A DNA stretch of 64,000 nt from contig OX453275.1 in NCBI GenBank assembly GCA_949710005.1, positions 24,088,618-24,152,617 of the forward strand, read 5' to 3'. Source of the stretch: Ricordea florida. Lineage: Eukaryota > Cnidaria > Anthozoa > Corallimorpharia > Ricordeidae. This document shows positions 31,845 through 43,139 of the stretch, one piece after another. The notes under the pieces were generated by a model. It ran no database searches. It was given only the letters and a program-made list of their open reading frames with translations, and had not been told where the DNA came from. Positions within the stretch are counted from its first letter, which is position 1; each line of letters opens with the position of its first letter. The position numbers were made by a program, and so were the translations under genes.

Positions 31845-32399
31845 TACGTAGTCCCTCGTTGCCTTCATTATTGGGTCCCACACCCCTCCCCTGGCTGTCA
31901 AGTCCAAATACTGGTATTTAGTCCGTCTTGTCGTCAACATTGTACTCATTCAAAGCACACAATATATTTACGTTACATCCGTCGAGTCCTTAACATTCCC
32001 GACCGTCGAGTCGTTCGATAAACATATTTGTCATACTCGGTTTGTCTTCACAATTCGCGGCCTTTGCATGGAAATATATTTGTGTTCGGCTGGTTCGTAC
32101 TCAACATTCACGGCAGCCATTCGGTAAAGATAAATCAAATTTGCGTTGAGTCTGTTTCATCTGCAATCAGGCCATCATTGGGATAATGTATTTGTGTTTG
32201 ATCCGTTTTAGTCTCGAAAACTCCTTCCCCCTGTTAGTAAATATTTATTAGCCTTTTCGTTGATGAATTTGAACAACTTGACAAGTCCCTCATTTGCGAT
32301 TGGTCCGAAACTGGAACGAAGTCCGATTCTTTTGTTCTTAACGTTTGGTGGCCTGATTGAGTTCGTTACGCTGTAAATAACCCCGTGTCCTCCCTGACA
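31845..32399. other. Unassigned noncoding stretch
   Basis: No gene, repeat or inverted structure was recognised. It follows the end of the duplicated block. Confidence 0.4.
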
Positions 32400-32580
32400 A
32401 CAAAGTTTAGGTTGCAAGATCTGTATCTAGGTCAGAGAGATTTTGTTCCCGCACTTGTCGATAAATGCACCTAATTGCTACAGGAAGATTTGGACGTGAG
32501 GAATGTTTTCTGCATCCTGCCTCAAGCGCAAACTTTGAACAAGTACAAACTGATCGATCGGTGCTGTAATATGAATTAAT
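32400..32580 (+). pseudogene. Third BTB-BACK gene relic
   Basis: Bases 32,408-32,575 match 14,818-14,980 of the + strand BTB gene (the TCGTCGATAAATGCACC-like and ATCGATCGGTGCTG words), with stops and small changes. It covers the end of the BTB domain and the start of BACK only. Together with matching noncoding DNA at 32,800-32,940, it shows that a third, strongly decayed BTB copy once stood here. Confidence 0.75.
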
Positions 32581-32799
32581 GACAAGTGGACCGTGTTGCT
32601 TAGGAACCAAGACGGTCCGTTAAATAAGAATACACGCAAGTCGTATGACTGATCCTTTTTATTCGATCTGAAATTGAAATATGCAATATAATCTATTTGC
32701 CTAAATCAGTCGTCAATAAACAAAACAATCAAATTGAGTAAAGCGGGCTAGCTGTATAAACGTTTTAACAATCGCTGTGCCATGTGCTTAATGGTTCGT

Positions 32800-32945
32800 C
32801 GGATTCAGAACAAAATATTAACGGATTTGCGGATACTGCAGTTGCAGCGGTTTGCGGTTTTCTCAGCGATCGTTAGAACTGTTTTGTTTTGTTTGTTTTT
32901 GCGTGTGTGTGTTTGTGTGCCTTGCTGTACATGTAGTTTTTTGTA
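32800..32945 (+). repeat. Fragment of BTB-block noncoding DNA
   Basis: Matches 25,690-25,845 (GGATTCAGA-CAAAATATTAACG, CTCAGCGATCG, then the TG run). It lies right of the third BTB relic as expected for a decayed third block, with an unrelated ~220 bp between. Confidence 0.7.
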
Positions 32946-32969
32946 GCTACTGCGTGTGCGCGAGTAGCT

Positions 32970-33382
32970 ATTAAATAGATTTAGGCAAGCCTAAAAGCGG
33001 AGCTCCTCACACAGACCCTCACACATTGAAAATGCTGTCACTAAAGTTATTAAATACGCCTGGTGTACGCAACTACTTAAAGAAGATTCGATAGCTGAAA
33101 TAAATCGTCAAAAAAAAAAAAAACATCTAGCTCGCGACTCAACGGAAGAGCCATTGCTCGAAAAGCAAAGCCTCGTTTCGGTTTAAGACCTTCTAAATAT
33201 CCCGGATGACTATGGCCGCCATGTTGGGGCAACGTCGTCGTCGTCGCTAGGCGCACGCGCCCGCGAGCCATGCCGCTAGCCAAGATGACCATGACTCAAA
33301 CGCATGGTTTTCTCAATTTCTATCCTCGCACGGTAGTTATGGGGCTCCGCTCTGCGGCTCTTCGAGCCGCTGTGGAGCTCCG
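32970..33382. mobile_element. Dispersed repeat A, internally deleted copy
   Basis: Both ends match 9,790-11,522, but about 1.3 kb of interior is missing, joined near 33,157. The right end has the same GCGGCTC-TTC-GAGCCGC hairpin and GTGGAGCTCCG. The left boundary abuts GTAGCTACTGCGTGTGCGCG, a palindromic word that recurs at about 36,110-36,140. Confidence 0.7.
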
Positions 33383-34044
33383 CTACAATGCTATCGCGTT
33401 TGACTGTCCGAGTGTCCACTTTCCGGATTTGCTTCGGGTCTTGTTCGACTTCATTCGCGAGCGCGTGGTATGATGAGAAGTCAATTTGATAAATATCGAA
33501 TGTCGGTGGACTTAACAGGTTTTTTGCCAAAAAGGCCTACTTATTTAGAGATTTTATTACTTGGGATGCGGTAGTACGTCTGTTTTCGAAAAGAAATAAA
33601 AAGTAGGTAACCAGTGGATTTTCCGACCAGTTTCCGTAAAAGTGCGATATCTTTCCGTGAAAATAGCGACATTTAAGATTGCTTAAACCAAGGCCTATAG
33701 CATCAAAACAAGTACTGTTGACTTTGTTCTGTTGACATTGTTAGAGTTACAGTTGTTAGAGCGGACATTGCATCCTTGACATTGTTAACTCAGTTAACGT
33801 CCCATAATCCAGAGAAACAAATCAAGTTTACATTGGCACTCACATCGTTATTGTTAAAGAACTAGAGATATTTCCTTAAGCCCATTGAACAAATAGTAAC
33901 AGTTTATGGAAATTCCTCTTTGGTTGTAAGACATCATGTGATATGACTAGTGAAAACACACGACAATAATTTGCATGATGGTGCTATTTGACTTTACTGG
34001 AACTTCCAGAATACATGATGAAAAACAAATAACTGGTTTAATAC
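33383..34044. other. Unassigned noncoding stretch
   Basis: No gene recognised. Short frames are not supported. Confidence 0.4.
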
Positions 34045-35665
34045 AAAACTACAGACGCCCTCGGGAGCGTTCACCCGGGCTACACTTTATAATACGGATT
34101 CAAACAAACGCGAATGTCAGTTTACGCCTAAGGTTTGTATATGTTGTATACTATATGGCTGGTTCCACGACCGCAAAAAACCTACCAGACTGTATATCGC
34201 ACCGCAATTCTTGTCGACGTGCTGAGCGATTTCATCAGAAATTTCAGTGATAATTGGGTTTGTTTACTAATCGCATTAATGTTAACCAATCAGGTTTCTT
34301 GGTTCCCACGGTAGACAAATAGGCCCGCAATGCGTGCGTGTAGCTACTGCGTTCTTGTTTGCATTGTTATGTGACTGATACGGTGCTGCTTAGTATGTAC
34401 AGCTATTTTAGAAAAGGTTGTCGTAAGGCCTACGCGCCCATACTACGAGGTATTTTGATTGTGTACGCTTGCGTACTCATAGAGCGACAACCTTTTCTGA
34501 ATTACCTGTATACAGCTATTTCATCTAAGGTTGTCGCGGCTCAAGTGTACACACCCACACCGCAAAGGAGCGTGTGAGGTAAAAATAAGTGGTTATTCGA
34601 CGAATGACTGACACTCTGCAACATGGAAATTGGTCGGGGCTCGGCTTAAACAATAGGTTTGTACGACTTGACAATATCTTTTCGAAATTTTACTTTCAAT
34701 GGATTTTTCTCAGCGCGTTTAGATGCAGCTAACAATAATATAAACATGAGGCATTGTTTTCTTGTCAAGATATAAGTCCTTTTGTAAGTGGCTTCCGGTT
34801 TGCTGTTCATGAGGTACAAAAATAATCTGCCTTAGATGCGGCTAACAATAACATAAACATGAGGCATTGTTTTCTCATTAAGAGATAAGTGCTTGTGTAA
34901 GCGGCGTCCGATTTGCTGTTCATGAGGTACAAAAATAATCTGCCATAGATGCGGCTAACAATAACATAAACATGATGCATTGTTTTCTCATCAAGAGATA
35001 ACTCCTTGTTTAACTGTAAAATCGACTCTATCCATCAATCAAAGGCATCCTGTGGCGAGCTCGTGGAATAAGATGTTGGGTCAGTTATCTTATTTTGCGA
35101 ATTATCAAGCGTATAGAGTGGTTTCAAATTCCGTGCACTTTACTGAATTACGATTTCATTTCTTTGTTCTATTTTATTACTCGGGCTACTACGGCACAGG
35201 TCCTGCGTGGTCGTGTGGAAAGACATTAGCGGGAACAGGGCCAATAAGGCTAAATCGGAAGAATAGTATATCCGACTTAGGAGCAATATTGTTGTTTTTC
35301 CCACATATCGCTTCTTTGTCTTCGATAACTTGGAATCACGATCAAGTTTCACAATTGTTTTTGTACCGTGGGAACCAAGAAAGCTGATTGGTCAACATTA
35401 TTCCGATTAGTAAACAAGCCCAATTATCAATGAAATTTCTGTAAAACCTTAGAAATCTTTGTGATAAAATTGCTCAGCTTAAACATGACGTCGGCAACAA
35501 TTGAGGTGCGATATACAGTCTGGTAGGTTTTTTTGCGGTCGTGGAAACAGCCATATAGTATACAACATATACAAACCTTAGGCATAAACTGACATTCACG
35601 CTTCTTCGAAGCCGTATTATTAATTGTAGCCCGAGTGAACGCTTCCGAGACCGTCTAGTTACCTT
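34045..35665. mobile_element. 1.6-kb element with ~270-300-bp inverted arms
   Basis: The left arm (about 34,045-34,313) and right arm (about 35,358-35,665) are imperfect inverted copies. They share AGACTGTATATCGCACC, GTTTGTATATGTTGTATAC, and a CGGTAG/CCGTGGGAACCAAGAAA inner edge. The interior holds a tandem repeat (34,721-35,010) and one unsupported open frame. Long inverted arms without a transposase suggest a fold-back-type non-autonomous element. Confidence 0.6.
34721..35010 (+). repeat. 113-bp tandem repeat, about 2.6 copies
   Basis: AGATGCGGCTAACAATAACA starts copies at 34,721, 34,834 and 34,947. Copies share CATGAGGCATTGTTTTCT and TTCATGAGGTACAAAAATAA. It lies in the loop of the 34,045-35,665 inverted element. 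Confidence 0.85.
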
Positions 35666-36830
35666 GAACTTGAGACGATCGAGAATCGATAGAAAAATTC
35701 TATTGTTTACGCTTGACATCCTGATTCCCCGACCATCCCGATAGCTCTCCAAGAGCTAAAAATGGCTACGTATCATGTTCTGCGGCACGTTTTCGAACCC
35801 GAACCGAACACGTAAAGATCACGTGAGTTCCGACATTCTATTGTTTACGCCTGACATCTCATCCACCACAATAACTCTTGAGCTAAAGCTCCACGAGCTA
35901 AAAAGACGTACTACCAGATTCAAAGTAAGAAAAGCTCCAAACAATAAGTTTGTTTGTGTTTTGCTAACCTGTAAAGTCTATCGAAATTGGATGCTTATCA
36001 AATTTACTACCTGCATTATCGTGCGCTAAGAAAATCGATCGTGATCCGAAGGTCTCCGAAAGCCCTCGTAAAATCGACTCTATCCATCAAAACGATAGCA
36101 TTGTAGCTACTCGCGCATGCGCAGTAGCTACAAAAAATTGTGAAACTGGATGCCATTCATCGTGATTCCAAGTTATCGAAGGCGAAGAAGCGATAATTGA
36201 ATATAATATTCCACACATCTACGCAGGAAAAAAACTTGAGTATGAATAAGAAAAGAATCCAGACATGATTTTGAAAAGAGGCCCGAGGGAATTCGGGCTG
36301 ACAAACATATTCTCCGAGTTAATAGCTTTGTTAGCCGTTTTGCGGTCATAATTACCAACAACTTTATTATAAACAATCAAAAAGTTCAACAGATTTTAGA
36401 AACAGTCTTAAATATCATTATGTCTTGCAATCCTTTGTAACGTCAACCGTTTCAGCTGCAAGCGTAATCAAACTTTGAGCGTTGTCACGCTTTTTTTGTC
36501 AGTACTTTCCACGCGACCACGCGAGACAGACCGTAATGGAGAAAACTTCATCCAAAAATGCTACCAACGACGGGTCTGTCTTGTTGCTGTACAAAACTCG
36601 TGTATTAACTTCAGCTTTTTGAGCACTCCAAGGAGAAACCCGAACATAAGCAGAGTACACATCTTTCGCCTCCAACGTCGAAGGTGCAATAACTTGATGA
36701 CCTTGTGCGCAGTCTCGATTTCATAATAGCAATACCCAAAGGCCTCTGCGTGTAGTCCGATTTGCGATGTTGTCGATAGAGAGATAGATAGATCTAGATA
36801 GATAGACTGATAGACCGAAAAGGTAAACCT
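35666..36830. other. Unassigned noncoding stretch with short repeats
   Basis: No gene recognised. It contains AAAATCGACTCTATCCATCAA at about 36,071 (also at 35,019), a GTAGCTACTCGCGCATGCGC palindrome near 36,110, and a GATA microsatellite at about 36,778-36,808. Confidence 0.45.
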
Positions 36831-36832
36831 AG

Positions 36833-36990
36833 ACTCGGGCTACCTGTGGTAGTAGCCCGAGTAATTAAATCAAATACTGGAAGAAAAGATCTTTCTGTGA
36901 ATTAGACTTTTCAACCAAAACCATTGGTCTTCTTCGGTGACTTAGTCACGTGACGGCGGAGCGTCTTCTTCCAGTATTTGACTTAATTTT
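36833..36990. repeat. Nested inverted repeat (CTCGGGCTAC hairpin)
   Basis: CTCGGGCTACctgtggtaGTAGCCCGAG forms a perfect 10-bp stem at about 36,834-36,861. Just outside, AATCAAATACTGGAAGAA (about 36,867) pairs with TTCTTCCAGTATTTGACTT (about 36,966). It looks like two overlapping MITE ends. Confidence 0.6.
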
Positions 36991-37240
36991 GTATTAATTG
37001 AAGTATCTGGATAACTGACAACAAACACGAACAAACTTTTATTGCCTGTTTTAAAAATAATACAACAATCAGCGCTATTATGTTACCAAAAAGTGGGACT
37101 AGCGTTTTGGTATTCTCATGACGCTAACTTAAAAGTTTCTCATTTGACCCCTAAATTAAGAAACACGCAATGTGTTTCATCGAAAATTATACCACAAGCT
37201 ATTTATTTAACCACTTCAGTCGACCAATACAGCCATAAGT

Positions 37241-37547
37241 GTACTCGAATCGAGCAAACTCCCATGTGTTCAACGCACTTTATTAGCTTATTACGAAAAC
37301 TCGTCTAGAAAAGCGGTAAAACCTGTGGAAAAGTTACAAATAAACTTATAACTATTAAATCGTACAACAAATATCAAAATTGAAACAACAAAACACTTAC
37401 AACATGGTGTTTTATGCGTTTTTAACAGTGCTCTACTCGAGTGTGGCGACGGCCATGTTTTTTTTCTTTTTCCCCGCCACCAATGCATTCTGGCCCGACA
37501 CAGGTATCCCAAGAAACCATTAAATTTTGTGATCGCGAGATAATAAA
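37241..37547 (-). repeat. LTR-like direct repeat, left copy (3' LTR of BEL element 2)
   Basis: TGTACTCGAATCGAGCAAAC to GATCGCGAGATAATA matches 41,128-41,437 in the same orientation over about 308 bp with few differences. The two copies bracket minus-strand gag-like and integrase frames, so they are probably LTRs. No clear polypurine tract or primer-binding site is seen beside them, which lowers confidence. Confidence 0.5.
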
Positions 37548-37590
37548 AGCTACAATTCCTATACACCGGAGGGGTCAAATGTCGAAGCGA

Positions 37591-38590
37591 TCACTGTCCT
37601 AATGTCAACTTATCCAGAGTAATTAATTTTTCTTCACACTCTTTCTTGAATTCTGTGTCTGCATCTTCACGCTTGAAATCTGCAGGAACCAGTACAGCTA
37701 AACGATGAACACTTCTAGAGACAACAATATCTCTTGCACCATTGTAGTGTTGAACTTTCTCTCCCACCTTGTAAGCCTTGTATCTAACAGTGACTTGTCG
37801 TACCTTTCCATCAGCACTTGGGTATACTTCCTTCACTTGTCCCAATCTGTACTCTCCTCAGTGTATTCTTGTCAGCGATGATGACTACATCTCCAGGTTG
37901 AAGATTGCGTTCCGCTGTATTCCACTTCCTCTGAACTATCAACGTAGGGGCATAAAGCTCCGTCCATTTTTTCCAAAACTCATCCGCTATCGCTTGTAGT
38001 GATCCAATTGGACGTTCATTCAGTAGGTTGGATACTTCACTGCACAGCGTTTGGAATTCTGGAACCGATAGACGTTGGTTATGTACAGCAAAATGAATGG
38101 CTCGCTTCGCGCTCTTCACAAGGGATTCAACAGCACCTTGATACCAAGGACTGTCTGCTGGTCCAAACACCCAGGTTGTACCCTTGGCTGCACTCTTTCT
38201 TTGCAGGCTGTCTGTGTCGATCTTCTCCCAGGCTTCCTTGAGTTCTCGTTCTGCTCCTACTAGCTGTGAGCCTTGGTCGCTGTATATCCTCTCCGGCCAA
38301 CCTCGAAGACTGGTGAATCTGCTAAGAGCCATGAGAAAGGAACTGGTATCATATCCATACACAGCTTCTATATGGACTGCTCGCATAGTTAGATCAGTGA
38401 AGATAACACCATATGCTTTGCCATTAACTCTTTTTTGCACTTCGCCACGTACTGTGTAGGGACCGAATCACATGATTGAAAGCTGGAGCAGGTTTGAGTC
38501 GGGCATCAGGCAATAGACCCATCTCTTGTTTGGAAAAGGTAGCTTCTCGCAACTTACAGAGTTGGCTATTCTTCTTGACAGAGATTGCTA
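37591..38590 (-). pseudogene. int: BEL/Pao integrase with DUF5641 tail (frameshifted)
   Basis: On the minus strand, reading from about 38,585: KLREATFSKQEMGLLPDARL (pre-integrase), then the catalytic core with Asp in VIFTDLTMRAVHIE, Asp in ERIYSDQGSQLVGAE and Glu in PWYQGAVESLVKSAKRA, the retroviral-type DDE triad. The C-terminal DUF5641 portion begins RKWNTAERNLQPGDVVII and continues in another frame as MGQVKEVYPSADGKVRQVTV. Frameshifts lie near 38,440-38,480 and 37,850. Immediately upstream the gag-like frame is reached, so protease and RT have been deleted. Confidence 0.85.
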
Positions 38591-38820
38591 GTTTACTGCC
38601 ATGTAAGCTTGACTGAAGGTTGGTGGATTCATAACACCTGCATGTATGTTTGTATTCCCGTGACTTGAAGGAAAGGTCACACCTGCATTATTGTGACCTG
38701 TAGACCATGTTGTAGGTGGTGATTTCCTCTGTGCAGGGGGTATCAGTGGAGATGAGGGATAGAGAGTTGTGGGCTCCATTTTATCTTTCATCATACTTGA
38801 ATGACCAATGTTCCCTTGAA
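38588..38820 (-). pseudogene. C-terminal fragment of gag-like gene, BEL element 2
   Basis: A Thr/Pro/Ser-rich frame (TTTTTLQGNIGHSSMMKDK .. MNPPTFSQAYMAVN) that continues the protein at 39,356-40,336 after a MITE insertion. It ends next to the integrase module, marking the junction of the protease/RT deletion. The composition (Ser/Thr/Pro/Asn-rich) matches the C-terminal half of the larger piece. Confidence 0.55.
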
Positions 38821-39385
38821 GAGTAGTAGTAGTTGTAAAGTGCCGATTCTGGGACAAAATCCAAAAAGTGCATTTTCCACTTTAAATCCCCCCTCATTGC
38901 ACTCTCCTAAATCCCAATTTCACTTTAGGGATTTTCAATTTATGAATGGCCAACGCCCTCGAATGGAATGTGCCACAATGTGCCAGTAAGACCCTCAGAG
39001 AGCACTTTCTTGCGGATCCATCGGCGAAATTTGAGAATTATGTCAAATGGGTCGCCCGTTATGGCGGGTAGCATGTATCTCAATGAGTATTTGGAGGATC
39101 GGAGAGTATTCTCTAGAATTGGCCATGAGGTCGAAAGCTTCATGAAAGGCCTCACTCCCCCCTCTCAACCTTCCTATCGCATACTCATGATAGGAATGGG
39201 TCACGTGATTAGCCCTTCAACATTCCACACATTCCATTCGAGGGCGTTGGCCATTCATAAATTGAAAATCCCTAAAGTGAAATTAGGATTTAGGAGAGTG
39301 CAATGAGGGGGATTTAAAGTGGAAAATGCACTTTTTGGATTTTGTCCCAGAATCCTCACTTTACAACTACTGTAGTAGTCACATG
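38818..39385. mobile_element. ~0.57-kb MITE with ~150-bp inverted arms
   Basis: GTTGTAAAGTG and GATTCTGGGACAAAATCC at the left edge are matched inverted at the right edge. The arms continue through CACTTTAAATCCCCC and GGCCAACGCCCTCGAATGG, so they are about 150 bp each. The element splits a gag-like coding frame, and coding resumes on both sides with Thr/Val-rich sequence. GTAGTAGT-like words flank both ends, a possible 6-8-bp target duplication in a simple-sequence context. Confidence 0.75.
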
Positions 39386-41120
39386 ACTGACAATTGGAAT
39401 TGGTGTTTGTACACTTGATTGAACACTTGTTTGACTAACATTGTTCCTTTGTGGAGTAGAAAATATTTGACTGAAAGTTGGGTTGTAACTTGAAGGGGGT
39501 ACATTGGAATGAACACTTGTTTGACCATATCCAAAGTTCCTACGAGAGCTAGACATCACTTGATTCATTGGTTGATCATAACTTGTAGGATATACACTGG
39601 GTTGAAGATTTGTCTGACTTACAATGTTCACATGACTACTGGTAGTCATAGTGGTTGATGATTGTATTGGGACATGAGATCCTAAAGTCTGATTGGGAGT
39701 TATAATAGATGACATATATTGGTTGAAGGGGGTTGAATAATTATGCAGATCTAGAGGCTTTGTAGTTGGTTGTGTCTCCTTGAAACATTTATGTATGTCT
39801 CTTTTGAGATTACAAACAACTCTCTCCATCTCCTCTATTTGACCACAAATTTCAACGTCCTCACCTTGAAGTAAAGAAATTTTATTCTTCATGCTCCATA
39901 ATTCATCCATCAGCATATCCAGATCATCCTTATCTTCTTTCATTGTGTCCACAAACTTTGTAGAGACATTCATTTCAACAGAGGAAATTAAATTTTCAAG
40001 CTGAATAACTTTTCTTGCTAATATTGACTTCATGCTTAATATTTCAGCATCTCGAACAGATTGAGCTCTTGTACTTTTGATATTTAAAAACTCTGCCATA
40101 GCAGCATCATAAACATCTTTTACAGCCTTTGAATAAGCTTCAATATCCAAATGATTAACAACACGGTGATCCACAAACTCTTCTGACGACACAAGAGATT
40201 GAAATTCATCATCAACTTCACAGAAATCATCATAGGCTCGTTCTTGAGACTCAAGACTAATGCTTCGGTCACACTCGCGCTTGAAATCACTCTGAAGCAT
40301 GCTTGCTTGTGACGTCAGACAAGCAAGCCTTAGCACGAGCTAGAGATTCGAGCAAGCGGGATCTGGTCACATTGAAAGAACAGCTTGCTTATTTATAATA
40401 TATCTAACACGCGTTTCGATATGGACAAATTCTCAATGCTCCTGTTTTTTACCGTTTTTACTTTACGCGTACGCGAGCAAAGAAAAAGCGCTTAACGACG
40501 AAGACGGTGACAGGTGTTTCTTCAAAATACCAGGTTTTCAGAATATTTTGTTCAAACAGTTCCAGTAAATAAATTTGTAAACTGTTCTTGGCACCTCGCT
40601 AAACGGAATGAGAGATGGAGTTGACGAAGACCTTGAGATTGAAGTCTCGCATGGAGACGGAGTCCTCGAGCTTGACATATTTTGAAGAGAGAAAATACTC
40701 ACAACGCCCAACAGTCTGCATGCACTTGTTAATGCCCAAAAAGTAAAGGAAATGCCAAACTGTCAAACAGTGCTTGTCCTGATTGGTCATTTGATTATCT
40801 AGCTCAGCTCAAGAGCACTCAGCAGCGCTCTTGAATTGAGCTGCGGTTCGTTTGAAGTTTAAACAACTCCGCCTTCTTTTTTAAGCAAGCAAGCAATGCC
40901 AAGTTTGATCGGTCACATTTGTAACAAGCTTGGAATTTGCTAGATAAACAAAAATTGACCAAGCAAGCACGATTCTAGCGCGAGTGTGACCGAGGGATAA
41001 GTCATGAAGACATTCTTTATCTTCTTCTCTAACAATAGCTCCTGCCAAACGTCTTGCAATCACGCTGACAGCTTGTTTAGCTTTGCTTCTCTCAGACTTC
41101 TTTTCCAAAACTGCCTCCAT
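39356..41120 (-). pseudogene. Coiled-coil gag-like gene of BEL element 2, split by a MITE
   Basis: The N-terminal part reads from the ATG at 41,120 (MEAVLEKKSERSKAKQAV .. KECLHDLSL). It is interrupted by an insertion at about 40,263-40,995 and continues as SLESQERAYDDFCEVDDEF to 39,356. The middle has heptad-like charged helices (about 150 residues) and the C-terminal ~130 residues are Ser/Thr/Pro/Asn/Gln-rich. It lies between the LTR-like repeats on the strand of the integrase, so a BEL/Pao gag is the best guess. I see no zinc knuckle, and a host coiled-coil gene copied into the element is an alternative. Confidence 0.5.
40263..40995. mobile_element. 0.73-kb MITE, ends CGGTCACACTCGCGCT
   Basis: The left end CGGTCACACTCGCGCTTGAA (about 40,267) and the right end TTCTAGCGCGAGTGTGACCG (to about 40,994) are inverted copies. 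It separates two parts of the gag-like frame, LHDLS and SLESQER. Internal sequence includes further inverted AAGCAAGCAAGC/GCTTGCTTG words. No transposase frame is recognised. Confidence 0.8.
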
Positions 41121-41127
41121 GTTGTTT

Positions 41128-41437
41128 TACTGTACTCGAATCGAGCAAACTCCCATGTGTTTCAACGCACTTTATTAGTTTATTACGAAAACTCGTCTAG
41201 AAAAGCGGTAAAACCTGAGGAAAAGATACAAATAAACTTATAACTGTTAAATCTTTCAACAAATATCAAAATTGAAACAACAAAACACTTACAACACGGT
41301 GTTTTATGCGTTTTTAACAATGCTTTACTCGAGTGTGGCGACGGCCATGTTTTTTTTCTTTTTCCCCGCCACCAATGCATTCTGGCCCGACACAGGTATC
41401 CCAAGAAACCATTAAATTTTGTGATCGCGAGATAATA
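41128..41437 (-). repeat. LTR-like direct repeat, right copy (5' LTR of BEL element 2)
   Basis: Direct repeat of 37,241-37,547. On the minus strand it ends GATTCGAGTACA only 8 nt before the gag-like ATG, leaving no room for an obvious primer-binding site. Its other edge (41,437) directly abuts repeat B, so one of the two inserted beside the other. Confidence 0.5.
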
Positions 41438-41439
41438 AT

Positions 41440-43095
41440 CAAAGGCTCTTTGACCCAACTCATTCATATTATTTGAGGGATGAGATTGAGTTTTTATGTG
41501 TAATTGCACTTCATGGTTTGCTTCAGTTTTACCCTTTATTGAAATACATGAATGTCTGCAGTGTGATGCATTGCTAGGAGGTTCATGTAAGTATGCTGTG
41601 TACATGGATCTTCATAATTGTGGGCTGAAAACGAGTAGGGGTTGTTAATTGGTTAGGTGGAAGGATATGGTAATGCACACAGGGAATTAGCTCTTTGGAG
41701 TGATGTATTTCACTGAAAGTGAGCAGAAGTGAAACATACTACCATTTGTTTGCTTTCCTTGCAGTTTTAACAAATTCTTGTGCCATCCGCTTGTTTAAGA
41801 CAGTTACTCATTTTAGACTAAAATATGCGCTTTTCCCTACCCAATCTCGGACCAGACTCTTAAAAATGGCACAGATCTATACCCTATTTCAGACAAGCAG
41901 GCAAAAGTACCCAATTTAAGACCAAAATGTCCAAAATCCACATGCGGTTTTTGACCGAAACGGCTGAAAAACCATATTGTTTGGGGCAACACACCTATAT
42001 AGCTTATAGAAGGGAGTACCCCCCGGTTTGTGGCATTATTAAATCACAGCAACAGCAACCGAGAAGATAACAAAGTATAATTAGTTTCTTATTTTTACTA
42101 ACTTAATTTCTTTGTTGTCTTTGATCGCAAGAATAACTTAAGATCAACAACAACATTTATAACTTGTGATCAACAACAATAATATTCTCAGGAATAGAGA
42201 AGGGTAAGATTTCTGCACAGGTCCCTACTTCATTACGCTTTCTGTAACTATACTATTTCGTTCTTCGAACACAAGAAATATTTGCATCTGCATTGCACCA
42301 GACAAGACAGCTTCAACATGCATAATGAAGTAGGGGCCTGTGTGGAAATCATTCCATAGAGAAGTCTTGTGAGGGTCAGAAAACCTGCATACTTCTTTGC
42401 CTCAAGTGGCATTACTAAATTATTATAACAGGAACAGTGAGGATTACAAAGTATATTTAGTTCTATATCTTCATTGACATAGTTTTTGTCCTCTTTGATT
42501 GTTAGAACAACTTATGATCATTGTCTTAATTTCTTTGTCCTCTTTGATCAACAACAACAACAATTAGTTGCTATCAACAACAATAACATTCTGAGGAATA
42601 TAAAAGTCTTGTGAGGACCAATAAAGCCGCAAACTTCTTTGCCTGTCACCATAATTATCAGTATCTTCAGAGTTTGTCATCAAGTCCTCCACTTGTGTCT
42701 CGTGTTGAGATTCTTTCGACTTCGCATGTCCCTGTGATTGACAAATGAACGAGCGAAGCTTACCAACAATGAGGTGCAAATTGAACTTCATGAACTTCGT
42801 AACGTTTTCTATAAATGAAAAACAATGTGACTGATACCCATTTATGAAGAAGGCTTTATTTCGTATTTTGATGCGGTATTGTTTCGCAGTTTGATAGCGG
42901 TTTATATAGCAACTGAACGCAGCGACCGTCAAATTTGATCGAATCGGGAGCTCTTTTAAGGTTTTAGTGTGACTGCAGGCCGCTATGATTGATGTGTGCG
43001 CTGTATACTTTAGAGCTCAGGTATTTAAAGCACAATAAAGCAATTGTTACTCACCCAAAAAGACGGTAAAGCAACTGGAAGCAGAACTCCTCCAA
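41440..43095 (-). repeat. Dispersed repeat B, copy 2 (inverted)
   Basis: Inverted copy of 12,162-13,978. The exon-like islands are conserved, including a 42,564-42,932 frame ending SSQDFYIPQNVIVVDSN and the splice-like flanks of the other islands. The hAT-like MITE of copy 1 is absent. The frame carries only a few differences from copy 1, so the two copies are fairly young. Confidence 0.75.
42204..42354. mobile_element. 151-bp MITE, copy 3
   Basis: Same family as 2,116 and 13,053, and the orthologous insertion of the 13,053 copy within repeat B. It starts GTAAGATTTCTGCACAGG and ends CTGTGTGGAAATCATTC. Confidence 0.85.
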
Positions 43096-43139
43096 AAAAT
43101 GGCTGCCATGAGAGAACGTGGATCCAGCAAGCATTGCGA

